From positions 62,001 through 126,000 of the forward strand of contig NZ_SSNY01000009.1 in the NCBI RefSeq assembly GCF_004801285.1: a stretch of 64,000 nt of DNA, written 5' to 3'. The DNA is from Ollibium composti. GTDB lineage: Bacteria > Pseudomonadota > Alphaproteobacteria > Rhizobiales > Rhizobiaceae. The notes under the pieces were generated by a model that was given only the letters and a program-made list of their open reading frames with translations, did no database searches and had not been told where the DNA came from. The stretch's first letter is position 1. Every line of letters starts with the position of its first letter. The position numbers and the translations under genes were made by a program. Of this stretch, positions 54,002 to 63,753 are shown one piece after another.

Positions 54002-54898
54002 TCACATAAACCCGGGATTCCGGGGAAGGTATTGCGACCAGTTGCCGAAGGCTCGCGTCGACATCAGAACCATCGGAAAGGTGATGCGCATCCCATGCTC
54101 CATGGCCGTGGTCAGCGCCGGCTCGGCCACGCCCGGAACGAAGGCCGAGACCTGGGGCAAACCGCCCTCGCCGGCCAGCCGCAACGCGGTTCTGAAGGCG
54201 GCATCGAGATGATCGGGCCGCGTGACCGCCAGCGGCCCGATATGGCCGGTTTCGCTGATATAGGCGTAGCCAACGCAATCCTGCGCGACGTAGAGGCCGA
54301 AGCCTCGGGTCGCGCTGTCGCCGATCAGATAGCGGTGATGCTTTAGTCGCGACACACCCAGCGCTTCGATGTCGATCCGCACAAGGTCGGGAAGATGCGT
54401 TTCCTCCAGGGGACGACAATCCAGTTGCGGGCCGCGCAACCGGCTCGACACCCCTTCCCCGGCCGCGCTGACGATGTAGATGGGGAACCGCGGAAACATG
54501 CCGTGCCGCAGGTAAAGGCCTTGCGACACCGTGTTGAAGGTAAACGTGATCAAGGCCTTGCTGGCGGCACCCGACAGTCGGGCATGGTCCAGCGTCCTTT
54601 TCAGCAGCTCGTTGCCGATGCCGCTGCCTTGCCGGCCCGGCGACACGAACAATTGCGCCAGAAACCACAGGTCGCCGCTGACCCAGCTCCAGGCGAAGCC
54701 GACGATATTGGCGGCCTCCTCCGCTACCCACAGCCCGCCGGCATCGTCGTTCAGGGAAAAAAGCTGGAAACTGGGCGGCCGGGGCACCGCCATCGGACCG
54801 AAGCCGTGGCGACCGGTAAGATCGTTGATGCTGGCGACAACAAGAGCGTCGGCGCGCTCCAGATCTTGCGCACGGGCGGGTCGATAGAGGACTGGCAT
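54002..54898 (-). CDS. GNAT-family acetyltransferase with two GNAT-like halves
   Basis: A 298-residue protein. The first half is a complete GNAT domain: WFLAQLFVSPGRQGSGIGNE contains the acetyl-CoA loop, with FNTVSQGLYLRHGMFPRFPI after it. The second half (LGVSRLKHHRYLIGDSATRG to the end) looks like a second, degenerate GNAT fold without the loop. Substrate unknown. Start at 54898 with GGAGGG upstream. Confidence 0.87.
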   Translation of the reverse strand: MPVLYRPARAQDLERADALVVASINDLTGRHGFGPMAVPRPPSFQLFSLNDDAGGLWVAEEAANIVGFAWSWVSGDLWFLAQLFVSPGRQGSGIGNELLKRTLDHARLSGAASKALITFTFNTVSQGLYLRHGMFPRFPIYIVSAAGEGVSSRLRGPQLDCRPLEETHLPDLVRIDIEALGVSRLKHHRYLIGDSATRGFGLYVAQDCVGYAYISETGHIGPLAVTRPDHLDAAFRTALRLAGEGGLPQVSAFVPGVAEPALTTAMEHGMRITFPMVLMSTRAFGNWSQYLPRNPGFM

Positions 54899-55065
54899 GG
54901 TGCCCTCCGCACAACGCCTCGAGGACAGGATATGCCTGCGACAGGTGAAGTCAAATGATGTCGTCCATGGCCGACGCCTTGCCTTGACCCTGCCAAAACC
55001 CTGCCGCATGGTCCGCCGCACGCTCCGGCCGCAATGCCGGACCTACCCCGTTCGAGAGACCGACC

Positions 55066-55917
55066 TTGCCGCTTGCAATCCTGCCCTTCCCGAACATCGA
55101 CCCGATCATCGTGCAGATCGGGCCGCTGGCGATCCACTGGTACGGCGTCGGCTACATCGTCGGCATCCTGTTCGCCTGGTGGTACGCCAAGCGCCTCGCC
55201 TCGAACCCCCGCCTATGGCCTGATGGCACCCTGCCGATGAAACCGCAGGATCTCGACGACTTCATCGTCTGGGCGGCGGTTGGCGTGGTCCTCGGCGGCC
55301 GTACCGGCTACGTGCTGTTCTACGACCTGCCGCGCTACCTCGCCCATCCGCTCGACATCTTCGCCGTCTGGCAGGGCGGCATGTCCTTCCATGGCGGCTT
55401 CCTAGGCGTCGTCGTCGCCATGATCCTGTTCGCGCGCTCGCGCGGCATCCGCGCCTGGACCCTGTTCGACGTCGTCGCCGCCGGCGTGCCGGTGGGGCTC
55501 GGCCTCGTGCGCGTCGCCAACTTTATCAATTCGGAGCTGTGGGGCAGGCTCACCGACGTGCCATGGGCGATCGAATTTCCCAATGGCGGCCCCTTTCCGC
55601 GCCATCCGAGCCAGCTCTACGAGGCCCTGCTGGAAGGGCTCGTGCTGTTCCTGGTGCTCCGCTTCCTCACCCACTCCCGGCTGAAGCTGACGCGCCCCGG
55701 CTTCATCGCCGGCGCCTTCGTCTGCGGCTACGGCCTGTCGCGCATCTTCGTCGAGTTCTTCCGCGAACCGGACCAGCAGCTCGGCTATCTGCTCGGCACC
55801 GGCTGGCTGACCATGGGCATGGTGCTGTCCACGCCGATGGTGCTGGCCGGCATATGGGCGATGGCGAGGGCGAAACGGACTGCTGCGCCCCAGCCAGCGG
55901 ACGCGCCGCCCGCATGA
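55066..55917 (+). CDS. lgt: Prolipoprotein diacylglyceryl transferase
   Basis: A 283-residue inner-membrane enzyme that moves diacylglycerol from phosphatidylglycerol to the lipobox cysteine of prolipoproteins. [38 protein letters not shown] with His109, [17 protein letters not shown] and [17 protein letters not shown] are the family signatures. The start is a TTG at 55066 with GAGAGA seven bases upstream. It overlaps the next gene (ATGA). It serves lipoproteins such as those at 3562, 22560 and 59056. Confidence 0.96.
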   Translation: MPLAILPFPNIDPIIVQIGPLAIHWYGVGYIVGILFAWWYAKRLASNPRLWPDGTLPMKPQDLDDFIVWAAVGVVLGGRTGYVLFYDLPRYLAHPLDIFAVWQGGMSFHGGFLGVVVAMILFARSRGIRAWTLFDVVAAGVPVGLGLVRVANFINSELWGRLTDVPWAIEFPNGGPFPRHPSQLYEALLEGLVLFLVLRFLTHSRLKLTRPGFIAGAFVCGYGLSRIFVEFFREPDQQLGYLLGTGWLTMGMVLSTPMVLAGIWAMARAKRTAAPQPADAPPA

Positions 55918-56993
55918 CGCCGCTCAGCAAACGCATCGCCGGGCTGATCGAGGCGCTCGGACCGATCTCAGTCAGCGAATACATGGCGCTGTGCCTGTCC
56001 GATCCCGACTACGGTTATTACACGACGCGCCAGCCCTTCGGACGCGACGGCGATTTCACCACCGCGCCGGAAATCAGCCAAATGTTCGGTGAGCTGGTCG
56101 GTGTCTGGCTGGCATCCGCCTGGCAGGCGCTCGACCGTCCCGCCGGCGCCATGGTGGTCGAGATCGGCCCCGGCCGCGGCACGCTGATGAAGGACATCGC
56201 CCGCACGCTTACCCGTGCCGCACCCGTCCTGCGTGACGGCGCGACTTTCCACCTGATCGAAACCAGCCCTGGCCTGCGCGATATGCAGGCGGCGACGCTG
56301 GCCGACAGCGGTAGCTTCGCCTGGCACGCCGATATCGCGGAGCTGCCCAATCGCCCCCTCTTCATCGTCGGCAACGAACTGTTCGATGCCCTGCCCGTCC
56401 ACCAGTATGTGCTTGCAGCCAACGGCTGGCGCGAACGGGTCGTGGGCCTGGATGACGACGATGCGCTGCACTTCTACGCCGGCGCAGGCTCCGTCGATCC
56501 CTCGCTCCTGCCCCGCGATGCCGATGCCGCCCCGGAAGGCGCCATCGTCGAAATTTCCCCTGCCCGCGCCGCCCTCATGCATAAAATCGCCGGGCGCATC
56601 GCCGCCCGCTCCGGCGCAGGCCTGTTCATCGACTACGGCTATGCCGTGCCGGCCGTCGGCGACACGTTGCAAGCCGTGCTGAAGCACGCCTACGACGATC
56701 CGCTCGCTCACCCCGGCGAAGCGGACCTCACCGCGCATGTCGATTTCTCCGCATTGGCGCAAACCGCCCGGCAAACAGGCCTCGAAACCCATCTCCTGAG
56801 GCAGGGCGAATTCCTGCTCGGAATGGGGCTTCTGGAACGTGCCGGCCAGCTCGGCGCCCGTGCCGACGCAGCGACGCGCGAGCGCATTTCCGGCGAGGTC
56901 GAACGTCTCGCCGGCCCCGAGGCGATGGGGACCCTCTTCAAGGCGCTGGCAGTCCTGCCGCCGGGCGTCGCGGTGGAACCGTTCCGTCGCTGA
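55914..56993 (+). CDS. SAM-dependent methyltransferase, MidA/NDUFAF7 family
   Basis: A 359-residue protein of the DUF185 family. [57 protein letters not shown] as the SAM-binding loop, and [17 protein letters not shown] are the hallmarks. Mitochondrial NDUFAF7 dimethylates an arginine of complex I subunit NDUFS2; the alphaproteobacterial protein may do the same. Coupled to lgt by a four-base overlap. Confidence 0.93.
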   Translation: MTPLSKRIAGLIEALGPISVSEYMALCLSDPDYGYYTTRQPFGRDGDFTTAPEISQMFGELVGVWLASAWQALDRPAGAMVVEIGPGRGTLMKDIARTLTRAAPVLRDGATFHLIETSPGLRDMQAATLADSGSFAWHADIAELPNRPLFIVGNELFDALPVHQYVLAANGWRERVVGLDDDDALHFYAGAGSVDPSLLPRDADAAPEGAIVEISPARAALMHKIAGRIAARSGAGLFIDYGYAVPAVGDTLQAVLKHAYDDPLAHPGEADLTAHVDFSALAQTARQTGLETHLLRQGEFLLGMGLLERAGQLGARADAATRERISGEVERLAGPEAMGTLFKALAVLPPGVAVEPFRR

Positions 56994-57065
56994 TCCGGAA
57001 AGCCGGCAAAGCACGGCAGCTATCCGCGCTTGACGAAACCGCCTCCGGGAGAGGACAAAGCGGCA

Positions 57066-57860
57066 ATGCTGAATCAAGTCACTTTGGACCCCATCCGGTC
57101 CCCCGAGCTCGACGCGGCGCGCGCCAGGGGCGTCCGCCACGGCTATTTCACCCGCGTCGGCGGCGTCTCGACGGGCATCTATGAAGGCCTCAACACCGGC
57201 CCGGGCTCGGCCGACGACCCGGCGCATATCGGCGAGAACCGCCGCCGCGTCGCCACCTGGATGGGCGTGGCGCCGAGTCATCTGCTCAATGTCCACCAGA
57301 TTCATTCGCCGGACGTCATCGTCGCCCGCGAGCCGTTCGCCGGCTCGCGTCCCAAGGCGGACGCCATCGTCACCGACCGGCCCGGCATCGCCGTCGCCGC
57401 CTCGAGCGCCGATTGCGGCCCCGTCCTGTTCGCCGATGTGGAGGCGCGCGTCATCGGTGCCGCGCACGCCGGCTGGAAGGGCGCCTTCACCGGCATTCTG
57501 GAAAACACCGTCGCCACCATGGAGACGCTCGGCGCCCGCCGCGACCGCATTGTCGCCGTGCTCGGCCCCTCCATCGGCCCGAAGAATTATGAGGTCGGCC
57601 CGGAATTCGTCGCTCGCTTCGTCGAGGCCGACGCCGGCAACGCCGCCTATTTCGCGCCGTCCGCCAAGGCCGGCCACGCCATGTTCGACCTGAACCGCTA
57701 CACGGTGGACCGCCTGGCAAGGGCCGGCGTCGAGGCGCACGGCCTCGGCCGCTGCACCTACGCGGAGGGCGACCTGTTCTTTTCCTACCGCCGCTCAACC
57801 CATCGCAACGAGCCCGACTATGGCCGGCAGGTGTCGGCGATCGTCCTGGAGGACAACTGA
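57066..57860 (+). CDS. pgeF: Peptidoglycan editing factor PgeF (YfiH/laccase domain)
   Basis: A 264-residue multicopper-oxidase-unrelated purine nucleoside-type enzyme, formerly called polyphenol oxidase. The zinc-binding trio is His77 in NVHQIHSPD, Cys117 in SSADCGPVLF and His134 in AAHAGWKG. PgeF removes L-serine mistakenly put into UDP-MurNAc, and relatives act on purine nucleosides. The start at 57066 has GAGAGG upstream; a TTG at 57030 would extend it by 12 residues. It touches the next gene by one base. Confidence 0.92.
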   Translation: MLNQVTLDPIRSPELDAARARGVRHGYFTRVGGVSTGIYEGLNTGPGSADDPAHIGENRRRVATWMGVAPSHLLNVHQIHSPDVIVAREPFAGSRPKADAIVTDRPGIAVAASSADCGPVLFADVEARVIGAAHAGWKGAFTGILENTVATMETLGARRDRIVAVLGPSIGPKNYEVGPEFVARFVEADAGNAAYFAPSAKAGHAMFDLNRYTVDRLARAGVEAHGLGRCTYAEGDLFFSYRRSTHRNEPDYGRQVSAIVLEDN

Positions 57861-59011
57861 TGGCCCTGCATTTCGAGCGCTCCGAGTTCGATGCCCGCCG
57901 CGACCGGCTGATGATCGAGATGGCCGAGAAGAAGCTGGACGCTGTCCTCCTGTTCGCGCAGGAGAGCATGTACTGGCTGACCGGCTACGACACGTTCGGC
58001 TTCTGCTTCTTCCAGTGCCTGATCGTGAAGGCCGACGGCTCGATGGTGCTGCTCACCCGCTCGGCCGACCTGCGCCAGGCCCGCCAGACCTCGACCATCG
58101 AGAACATCGTCGTGTGGACCGACCGCGCCGACGCCAATCCGGCGATCGACCTGCGCAATCTCCTGAACGACCTGGACCTTCTCGGCGCCCGCATCGGCGT
58201 CGAATACGACACGCACGGGCTGACCGCCTATAACGGCCGCCGGCTGGACGAGCAGTTGCAGACCTTCGGCCAGATCGCCGACGCGTCGGGCATCGTCGGG
58301 CGGCTGCGCCTGTTCAAGAGCCCGGCCGAGATCGCCAAGGTCGAGAAGGCGGCAAGCCTGTCGGACGACGCACTGGACGCCGCCCTTCCGCTCATCAAGC
58401 AGGGCGGCGATGAGGCCGCCATCCTCGCCGCCATGCAGGGCACGATCTTCGCCGGCGGCGGCGACTATCCGGCCAACGAATTCATCATCGGCTCCGGCGC
58501 CGACGCGCTCCTGTGCCGCTATCACGCCGGCCGCCGCAAGCTGACCAAGAACGACCAGCTGACGCTGGAATGGGCGGGCGTATTCCATCACTACCACGCG
58601 CCGATGATGCGCACGATCCTCACCGGCAAGGCCTCCAAGCGCCATCAGGAACTGTTCGAGGCCTCGCGCGACGCGCTGCTCGCCGTCGAGAAGGCGATGA
58701 CGCCCGGCAACACCTTCGGCGACGTCTTCGACGCGCATGCCCGCACCATGGAAGCACACGGCCTGACCCGCCACCGCCTCAACGCCTGCGGCTATTCCGT
58801 CGGCGCCCGCTTCACGCCGTCCTGGATGGACATGCCGATGTTCTATCAGGCCAATCCCGAGCCGATCGCGCCCAACATGACGCTGTTCGCGCACATGATC
58901 ATCATGGATTCCGAGACGGAAACCGCCATGACGCTCGGCCGCACCTATCTCACCACCGAAACCGCGCCCAAGGCGCTCTCGCGCCATGATCTCGACTTGA
59001 TCGTGCGGTGA
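57860..59011 (+). CDS. M24 (creatinase/aminopeptidase P-like) family protein lacking usual metal ligands
   Basis: A 383-residue pita-bread-fold protein: creatinase N-terminal domain (1-140), then an M24 catalytic domain. In metallopeptidases the order is D...D...H...E...E. Here the first Asp place reads LEWAGVFHHYHAPMMRT (Glu and Pro), the His region is GYSVGARFTPSWMD, and the late Glu places read LFAHMIIMDS and LGRTYLTT. So most ligands are replaced, as in metal-free creatinase and in the ectoine hydrolase DoeA group, which shares the WMD.PMFY stretch. It may be a hydrolase of a small amide rather than a peptidase. Follows pgeF with a one-base overlap. Confidence 0.88.
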   Translation: MALHFERSEFDARRDRLMIEMAEKKLDAVLLFAQESMYWLTGYDTFGFCFFQCLIVKADGSMVLLTRSADLRQARQTSTIENIVVWTDRADANPAIDLRNLLNDLDLLGARIGVEYDTHGLTAYNGRRLDEQLQTFGQIADASGIVGRLRLFKSPAEIAKVEKAASLSDDALDAALPLIKQGGDEAAILAAMQGTIFAGGGDYPANEFIIGSGADALLCRYHAGRRKLTKNDQLTLEWAGVFHHYHAPMMRTILTGKASKRHQELFEASRDALLAVEKAMTPGNTFGDVFDAHARTMEAHGLTRHRLNACGYSVGARFTPSWMDMPMFYQANPEPIAPNMTLFAHMIIMDSETETAMTLGRTYLTTETAPKALSRHDLDLIVR

Positions 59012-59055
59012 TTTCGATGCGAGGGGGCGTTCGCCGACGAAGAGTTTCCGGACCG

Positions 59056-59616
59056 ATGAAGCGCCTCCATGCCACGGCCGTATCGCTGCTCGCCGCAGCC
59101 GCCCTGTCGGCCTGCAACACCAGCGACGTGCTCCAGCCGACCGCAACCCCGCAGCCTGCTGCCTCGGCCGCTGCCGGCCCGGCGACCGCGACCCAGCCGG
59201 CGCTGGCTCCCGCGCAGCTCTCGGCGGAGGCCAAGGCGGCGATCGCCAGGATGCGCCTCCAGATCGCGCCGATGGTCGGCACCACGGTGGAAGCGGCCGG
59301 CCCCCTGACCGAGCAGCTCAATCTGCGCGCCCGCGAGCGCGGCATCCAGCTCGCCGGCAGCACCGACAGCAACGCAACCCATGTGCTGAAAGGTTATTTC
59401 TCGCTGCTGAGCGAAGGCAAGGACACCACCGTCATCTATGTCTGGGACGTCTACGATCCCGCCGGGAACCGGCTGCACCGGATCAACGGCCAGCAGAAGG
59501 TGGAGCAGCCGGGCAGCGGCGAGGGCTGGGCGGCGGTGCCGCCGCAAACCATGCAGGCGATCGCTGACGCTACAATGAACCAGCTCGTCGCCTGGCTGGC
59601 CGGCACTCCCGGCTAA
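59056..59616 (+). CDS. Lipoprotein of unknown function
   Basis: A 186-residue lipoprotein: signal peptide with lipobox LSAC (Cys20), an Ala/Thr/Pro linker to about 55 and a folded C-terminal region (QIAPMVGTTVEAAGPLTEQL, LKGYFSLLSEGKDTTVIYVW, IADATMNQLVAWLAG). The fold recalls LptE/LpoB-like outer-membrane lipoproteins, but no family is assigned. The start at 59056 makes a proper signal peptide; an earlier start at 59008 would add 16 basic residues. Near the lgt operon but with its own start signal. Confidence 0.82.
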   Translation: MKRLHATAVSLLAAAALSACNTSDVLQPTATPQPAASAAAGPATATQPALAPAQLSAEAKAAIARMRLQIAPMVGTTVEAAGPLTEQLNLRARERGIQLAGSTDSNATHVLKGYFSLLSEGKDTTVIYVWDVYDPAGNRLHRINGQQKVEQPGSGEGWAAVPPQTMQAIADATMNQLVAWLAGTPG

Positions 59617-59720
59617 ACGACGCCTTTGTTGGGATTATCCGGCCAAATCGCGTTTGCAGCGCTTGCAATACGGGAAATGACCGTTAAAAGCCCGGGTGAC
59701 TTCTCCTTCAGGTACAGCGC

Positions 59721-60656
59721 ATGAAACTCTTCGCGGGCAATTCCAATCGGGTGCTGGCTGAAGCGGTCGCCCGCTATCTCAACATTCCGCTCGGCAAGGC
59801 CAGCGTCCGGCGCTTCGCCGATCAGGAAATCTTCGTCGAAATCCAGGAAAACGTGCGCGGCGAGGACGTCTTCGTTCTCCAGTCCACCTCCTTCCCGACC
59901 AACGATCACCTGATGGAACTGCTCATCATGATCGACGCCTTCATGCGCTCCTCGGCGCGGCGCATCACGGCGGTCATCCCCTATTTCGGCTATGCAAGGC
60001 AGGATCGCCGCGCATCCGGCCGCACGCCGATCTCGGCCAAGCTGGTCGCCAACATGATCGCCCGCGCCGGCGCCAGCCGCGTCCTGACGCTCGATCTTCA
60101 TGCCGGCCAGATCCAGGGCTTCTTCGATATCCCGACCGACAACCTGTTCTCGGTGCCGGTCATGGCGCGCGACGTGAAGGCCAAGTACAAGCAGATCGGC
60201 AACGTCATGGTGGTGTCGCCCGACACCGGCGGCGTGGTGCGCGCCCGGGCGCTGGCCAAGCGCATCGACGGCCAGCTCGCCATCGTCGACAAGCGCCGCG
60301 AACGGCCCGGCGAATCCGAGGTCATGAACGTCATCGGCGACGTCGCCGGCAAGGACTGCCTGCTGTTCGACGACATCGTCGATTCCGGCGGCACGCTGTG
60401 CAACGCCGCCGACGCGCTGCTCGCCAAGGGCGCCACCAGCGTCACTGCCTACATCACCCACGGCGTGCTGTCGGGCGGGGCGATTGCCCGCATCACCGGC
60501 TCCCAGCTTCAGGAACTGGTCATCACCGATTCCATTCAGCCGACCCAGGCCGTCATCGACGCGCCGAACATCCGAGTCGTCTCCATCGGCGACCTGATCG
60601 GCGAGGCGATCTCGCGCACCGCGACGGAAGAATCCGTCTCCAGCCTGTTCGACTAG
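59721..60656 (+). CDS. prs: Ribose-phosphate pyrophosphokinase (PRPP synthase)
   Basis: A 311-residue class I enzyme making PRPP from ribose-5-phosphate and ATP for purine, pyrimidine, histidine, tryptophan and NAD synthesis. [18 protein letters not shown] (about 91-108) is the flexible ATP loop, [16 protein letters not shown] the metal site and [17 protein letters not shown] (about 215-231) the PRPP loop. Length and motifs are normal. It converges with the AraC gene; stops lie two bases apart. Confidence 0.97.
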   Translation: MKLFAGNSNRVLAEAVARYLNIPLGKASVRRFADQEIFVEIQENVRGEDVFVLQSTSFPTNDHLMELLIMIDAFMRSSARRITAVIPYFGYARQDRRASGRTPISAKLVANMIARAGASRVLTLDLHAGQIQGFFDIPTDNLFSVPVMARDVKAKYKQIGNVMVVSPDTGGVVRARALAKRIDGQLAIVDKRRERPGESEVMNVIGDVAGKDCLLFDDIVDSGGTLCNAADALLAKGATSVTAYITHGVLSGGAIARITGSQLQELVITDSIQPTQAVIDAPNIRVVSIGDLIGEAISRTATEESVSSLFD

Positions 60657-60658
60657 CC

Positions 60659-61504
60659 TTAAGCCGAAATCTTTTCGGATTCGCGCGCGCCGCGCAGGTA
60701 GCCGCGCGGCGCGGTTCCCAGCATGCGCCTGAACATGGTGGTGAAGGCCGGAACGCTGTCATAGCCGAGATCGAGCGCCACGCGCGTGATCGGCTCGCCG
60801 TCCGTCAGCCGCGGCAAGGCGGCGAACAGCAGCGCCTGCTGGCGCCATGTCGACAGCGACAATCCAGTCTGCCTCTGGAAGGTGCGCGTGAAGGTGCGGC
60901 GGCTCATGCCGGCCAGCGCCGCCCATTCGTCGATCGTGGCGCGCGGCGAGGGCTGCGCGAGAAAACGGCGGCAAACCGCTGCGATCTTCGCGTCCGTGGG
61001 AAAAGGCAATCCCAGCGGCCGCTCGGGCATCGCCGGTATCTCGTGCAGGAGCAGCGCGAGCACGAGCCTGGCGCGCGGCGAAGGCTCCACCTCGTCCGGC
61101 AGCGACACCGCTTCGACGATCAGGCTGCGCATCAGGTCGCTGACGCCGACGACCCGCAGCCTTGCCGGCAGGCCGGCGATGGCGTCGGGCACCACATAGA
61201 GCGAGCGCATCGAGACATTGCCCAGCATGTCGACCGAGTGCTCGATGCCGGCCGGGATCCACATGGCGTGGTCCGGCGGCACCATCCAGCGGCCTGATTG
61301 CGTGCTGACCAGCACGACCCCGGTCAGCGCATGGAGAAGCTGGCTGCGGCTGTGGCGGTGGCCGGGCACATGATAACTGTCGGGATATTCCGACGGCAGC
61401 GCCACGATCGACCCGGCGGCTTTTTCCAGCCAGTCCAGCCGCTCGCGATGCAACCGGAACAGCTCGGTGGCCGGCGCATGCAGATAGGAAACCGAATTCG
61501 GCAT
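60659..61504 (-). CDS. AraC-family transcriptional regulator
   Basis: A 281-residue regulator: N-terminal cupin-like sensor (HVPGHRHSRSQLLHALTGVV) and C-terminal double helix-turn-helix (TIDEWAALAGMSRRTFTRTF, ITRVALDLGYDSVPAFTTMF). It is divergent from the Fsr-type exporter gene, 124 bases apart, and probably controls it. This AraC-MFS arrangement is common. Ligand unknown. Confidence 0.93.
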   Translation of the reverse strand: MPNSVSYLHAPATELFRLHRERLDWLEKAAGSIVALPSEYPDSYHVPGHRHSRSQLLHALTGVVLVSTQSGRWMVPPDHAMWIPAGIEHSVDMLGNVSMRSLYVVPDAIAGLPARLRVVGVSDLMRSLIVEAVSLPDEVEPSPRARLVLALLLHEIPAMPERPLGLPFPTDAKIAAVCRRFLAQPSPRATIDEWAALAGMSRRTFTRTFQRQTGLSLSTWRQQALLFAALPRLTDGEPITRVALDLGYDSVPAFTTMFRRMLGTAPRGYLRGARESEKISA

Positions 61505-61628
61505 GAAACTTGGCCCACTTGCGAAGATAATGGATCAAACCACGAAAGAAGTCGTTGCACAACCGGACTATAAGCGCTGCCGCGATCCGGGACCGACTCG
61601 CAATGACGGTCGGCCCGGGACGGCAAGC

Positions 61629-62873
61629 ATGAAGACGGAGCAGATCGTGACCGACACCACCACAACAGCCCCCTCCCCGTCCGCGCCGGTCAGCGCCACG
61701 GCGACGGCGTTCACGGTCATCCTGGCGGTAAGCCTCTGCCACGGCATCAACGACATCATGCAGTCGCTTCTGGCCGCCATCTATCCGCTGCTGAAGGACA
61801 ACTATCATCTCGATTTCTGGCAGATCGGCCTGCTGACCTTCACTTTCCAGCTCACCGCCTCGCTGCTCCAGCCGGTCGTCGGCCTTGTCACCGACAAGCG
61901 CCCCATGCCCTATTCCCTGCCCTGGGGCATGGCCTCCTCGCTGGTCGGCCTGATCGTGCTCGCCTATGCCGGACACTACTGGATCCTGCTTGCCGGCGCC
62001 TCGCTGATCGGCATCGGCTCGGCCGTATTCCACCCCGAATCCTCGCGCATCGCCCGTCTGGCGTCCGGCGGCAGGCACGGGCTCGCCCAGTCGCTGTTCC
62101 AGGTCGGCGGCAATGCCGGCCAGGCTGTCGGCCCGCTGCTGGCGGCGTTCATCGTCGTGCCGTTCGGCCAGTCCAGCATCGCCTGGTTCGCGATCGCCTC
62201 GCTGATCGGCATCGTCGTTCTGTGGAAGGTCGGCAACTGGTACAACAGCGTCCGCGCCAACACGGCACGCAAGACGGCGGCGTTCGTCTCGCCGTTCACG
62301 CAGCGCCGCGTGTTCTGGGCGCTGGTCGTGCTGGCGCTGCTGACCTTCTCCAAGAACGCCTACATGGCGAGCCTCTCCAGCTACTACACCTTCTACACCA
62401 TCGAGAAGTTCGGCGTTTCGGTGTCGGTCTCGCAGGTATTGCTGTTCGTCTTCCTCGGCGCCAACGCGCTCGGCATCCTGCTCGGCGGTCCCTTTGGCGA
62501 CCGCTACGGCCAGAAGGCGATGATCTGGTTCTCCATCGTCGGCGTGCTGCCCTTCACGCTCGCCTTGCCCTACGCCAACCTCGAATGGACGATCGTCTTG
62601 ACCATCGTGATCGGCCTGATCCTGTCGTCGGCCTTCTCCAACATCGTCGTCCTGGCGCAGGAACTGGTGCCCGGCCGTGTCGGCATGGTCGCCGGCATCT
62701 TCTTCGGCTTCGCCTTCGGCATGGGCGGCATCGCCGCTGCGGCGCTCGGCGTCGTCGCCGACGCAAAGGGCATCGACTATGTCTACAAGCTCTGCTCGTA
62801 CCTGCCGCTGGTCGGATTGCTGACCGTCTTCCTGCCCAACATGCGCAAGGGCAGGCAGGCGATCGCCCACTGA
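61629..62873 (+). CDS. fsr: MFS exporter, fosmidomycin resistance family
   Basis: A 414-residue protein of 12 predicted transmembrane helices with the Fsr marks: ILAVSLCHGINDIMQSLLAA, QPVVGLVTDKRPMPYSLPWG, IGIGSAVFHPESSRIARLAS, LAQSLFQVGGNAGQAVGPLL and GGPFGDRYGQKAMIWFS. Fsr expels fosmidomycin in E. coli and members may export other small molecules. Start at 61629 gives the family-like N-terminus. Upstream in-frame codons to 61503 overlap the AraC start and are unlikely. Confidence 0.93.
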   Translation: MKTEQIVTDTTTTAPSPSAPVSATATAFTVILAVSLCHGINDIMQSLLAAIYPLLKDNYHLDFWQIGLLTFTFQLTASLLQPVVGLVTDKRPMPYSLPWGMASSLVGLIVLAYAGHYWILLAGASLIGIGSAVFHPESSRIARLASGGRHGLAQSLFQVGGNAGQAVGPLLAAFIVVPFGQSSIAWFAIASLIGIVVLWKVGNWYNSVRANTARKTAAFVSPFTQRRVFWALVVLALLTFSKNAYMASLSSYYTFYTIEKFGVSVSVSQVLLFVFLGANALGILLGGPFGDRYGQKAMIWFSIVGVLPFTLALPYANLEWTIVLTIVIGLILSSAFSNIVVLAQELVPGRVGMVAGIFFGFAFGMGGIAAAALGVVADAKGIDYVYKLCSYLPLVGLLTVFLPNMRKGRQAIAH

Positions 62874-62965
62874 ACCGGCGCCTTGCGCCGGGCGACGGCA
62901 TCGGTTATAGCACCGCCACCCGCGTAGACACCCTTGGAGGCAACGCGGGCGAGGGCCGCCAGGCT

Positions 62966-63012
62966 CGCATGATCCCAAAAAGTGGATTCCGGTTTTTGGG
63001 CCAGGTCATGCG
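62966..63012. repeat. Short dispersed palindromic repeat upstream of rplY
   Basis: Outer arms CGCATGA (62966-62972) and TCATGCG (63006-63012) and inner arms CCCAAAAA (62974-62981) and TTTTTGGG (62993-63000) make a 47-bp nested palindrome around GTGGATTCCGG. The pattern (CATGAT..C..AAAAGTGG..CCGGTTTT..G..TCATGC) is a familiar small repeat of Rhizobiales intergenic DNA. It lies 77 bases before rplY, so it may sit in its leader. Confidence 0.65.
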
Positions 63013-63089
63013 CAAAGATGGCGGCTTTCGACGTTTCCGGACCCGGCTCCGCCGATCCGCAGACGCTCCACAACACGAAAGGAAAAGCC

Positions 63090-63728
63090 ATGAGCCAAGC
63101 TTCTTACGAGCTCAAGGCCGAAGCGCGCGAACAGGTCGGTAAGGGGTCCGCCCGTGCAGTCCGCCGCAACGGTAAAGTACCCGCCGTCATCTACGGCGAA
63201 AAGCAGCCTCCCCTGGCGATCGCCCTGTCCTACAAGGAAATCTTCTACAAGATCCACGGCGGCGGTTTCCTGACCACCGTGGCGACGATCGACGTCGACG
63301 GCAAGAAGATCCAGGTCCTGCCGAAGGATTACCAACTCGACCCGGTCAAGGACTTCCCCCTGCATGTCGACTTCCTGCGCGTCGGCAAGGACACCGTCGT
63401 CAACGTCAACGTGCCGGTCCACTTCATCAACGAAGAGAAGTCGCCCGGCATCAAGCGTGGCGGCGTTCTGAACGTCGTGCGCCATGAGGTGGAGTTCCAC
63501 TGCCCGGCCAACGCCATTCCGGATTCCATCACCGTTGACCTGTCGGGCGCCGAGATCGGCGACTCCATCCACATCTCGGCGGTGACGCTGCCGGCCGGCG
63601 TCAAGCCGGTCATTTCGGATCGCGACTTCACCATTGCCACCATCGCCGGCACCGCTGCCGCCAAGCCCGAGACGGACGAAGCCGCCGCGCCGGCCGCCGC
63701 TGCCGAGGACGAAGCGGAAGAGAAGTAA
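63090..63728 (+). CDS. rplY: 50S ribosomal protein L25/general stress protein Ctc
   Basis: A 212-residue protein: N-terminal L25 5S rRNA-binding domain (about 1-95; [20 protein letters not shown]) and a C-terminal TL5/Ctc beta domain to about 185, then a Pro/Ala/Glu acidic tail. It belongs to the long Ctc form of alphaproteobacteria. AAAGGAAAA precedes the ATG. It is followed 25 bases later by pth, the usual partner. Confidence 0.96.
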   Translation: MSQASYELKAEAREQVGKGSARAVRRNGKVPAVIYGEKQPPLAIALSYKEIFYKIHGGGFLTTVATIDVDGKKIQVLPKDYQLDPVKDFPLHVDFLRVGKDTVVNVNVPVHFINEEKSPGIKRGGVLNVVRHEVEFHCPANAIPDSITVDLSGAEIGDSIHISAVTLPAGVKPVISDRDFTIATIAGTAAAKPETDEAAAPAAAAEDEAEEK

Positions 63729-63753
63729 TTTTGTCGCCCGGAGGACAGGAGCC

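Noticed and set aside
60759..62978. 739-codon minus-strand frame across AraC and fsr
   Set aside because: It reads through two well-supported genes in another frame or strand and has no domain; a composition artefact.
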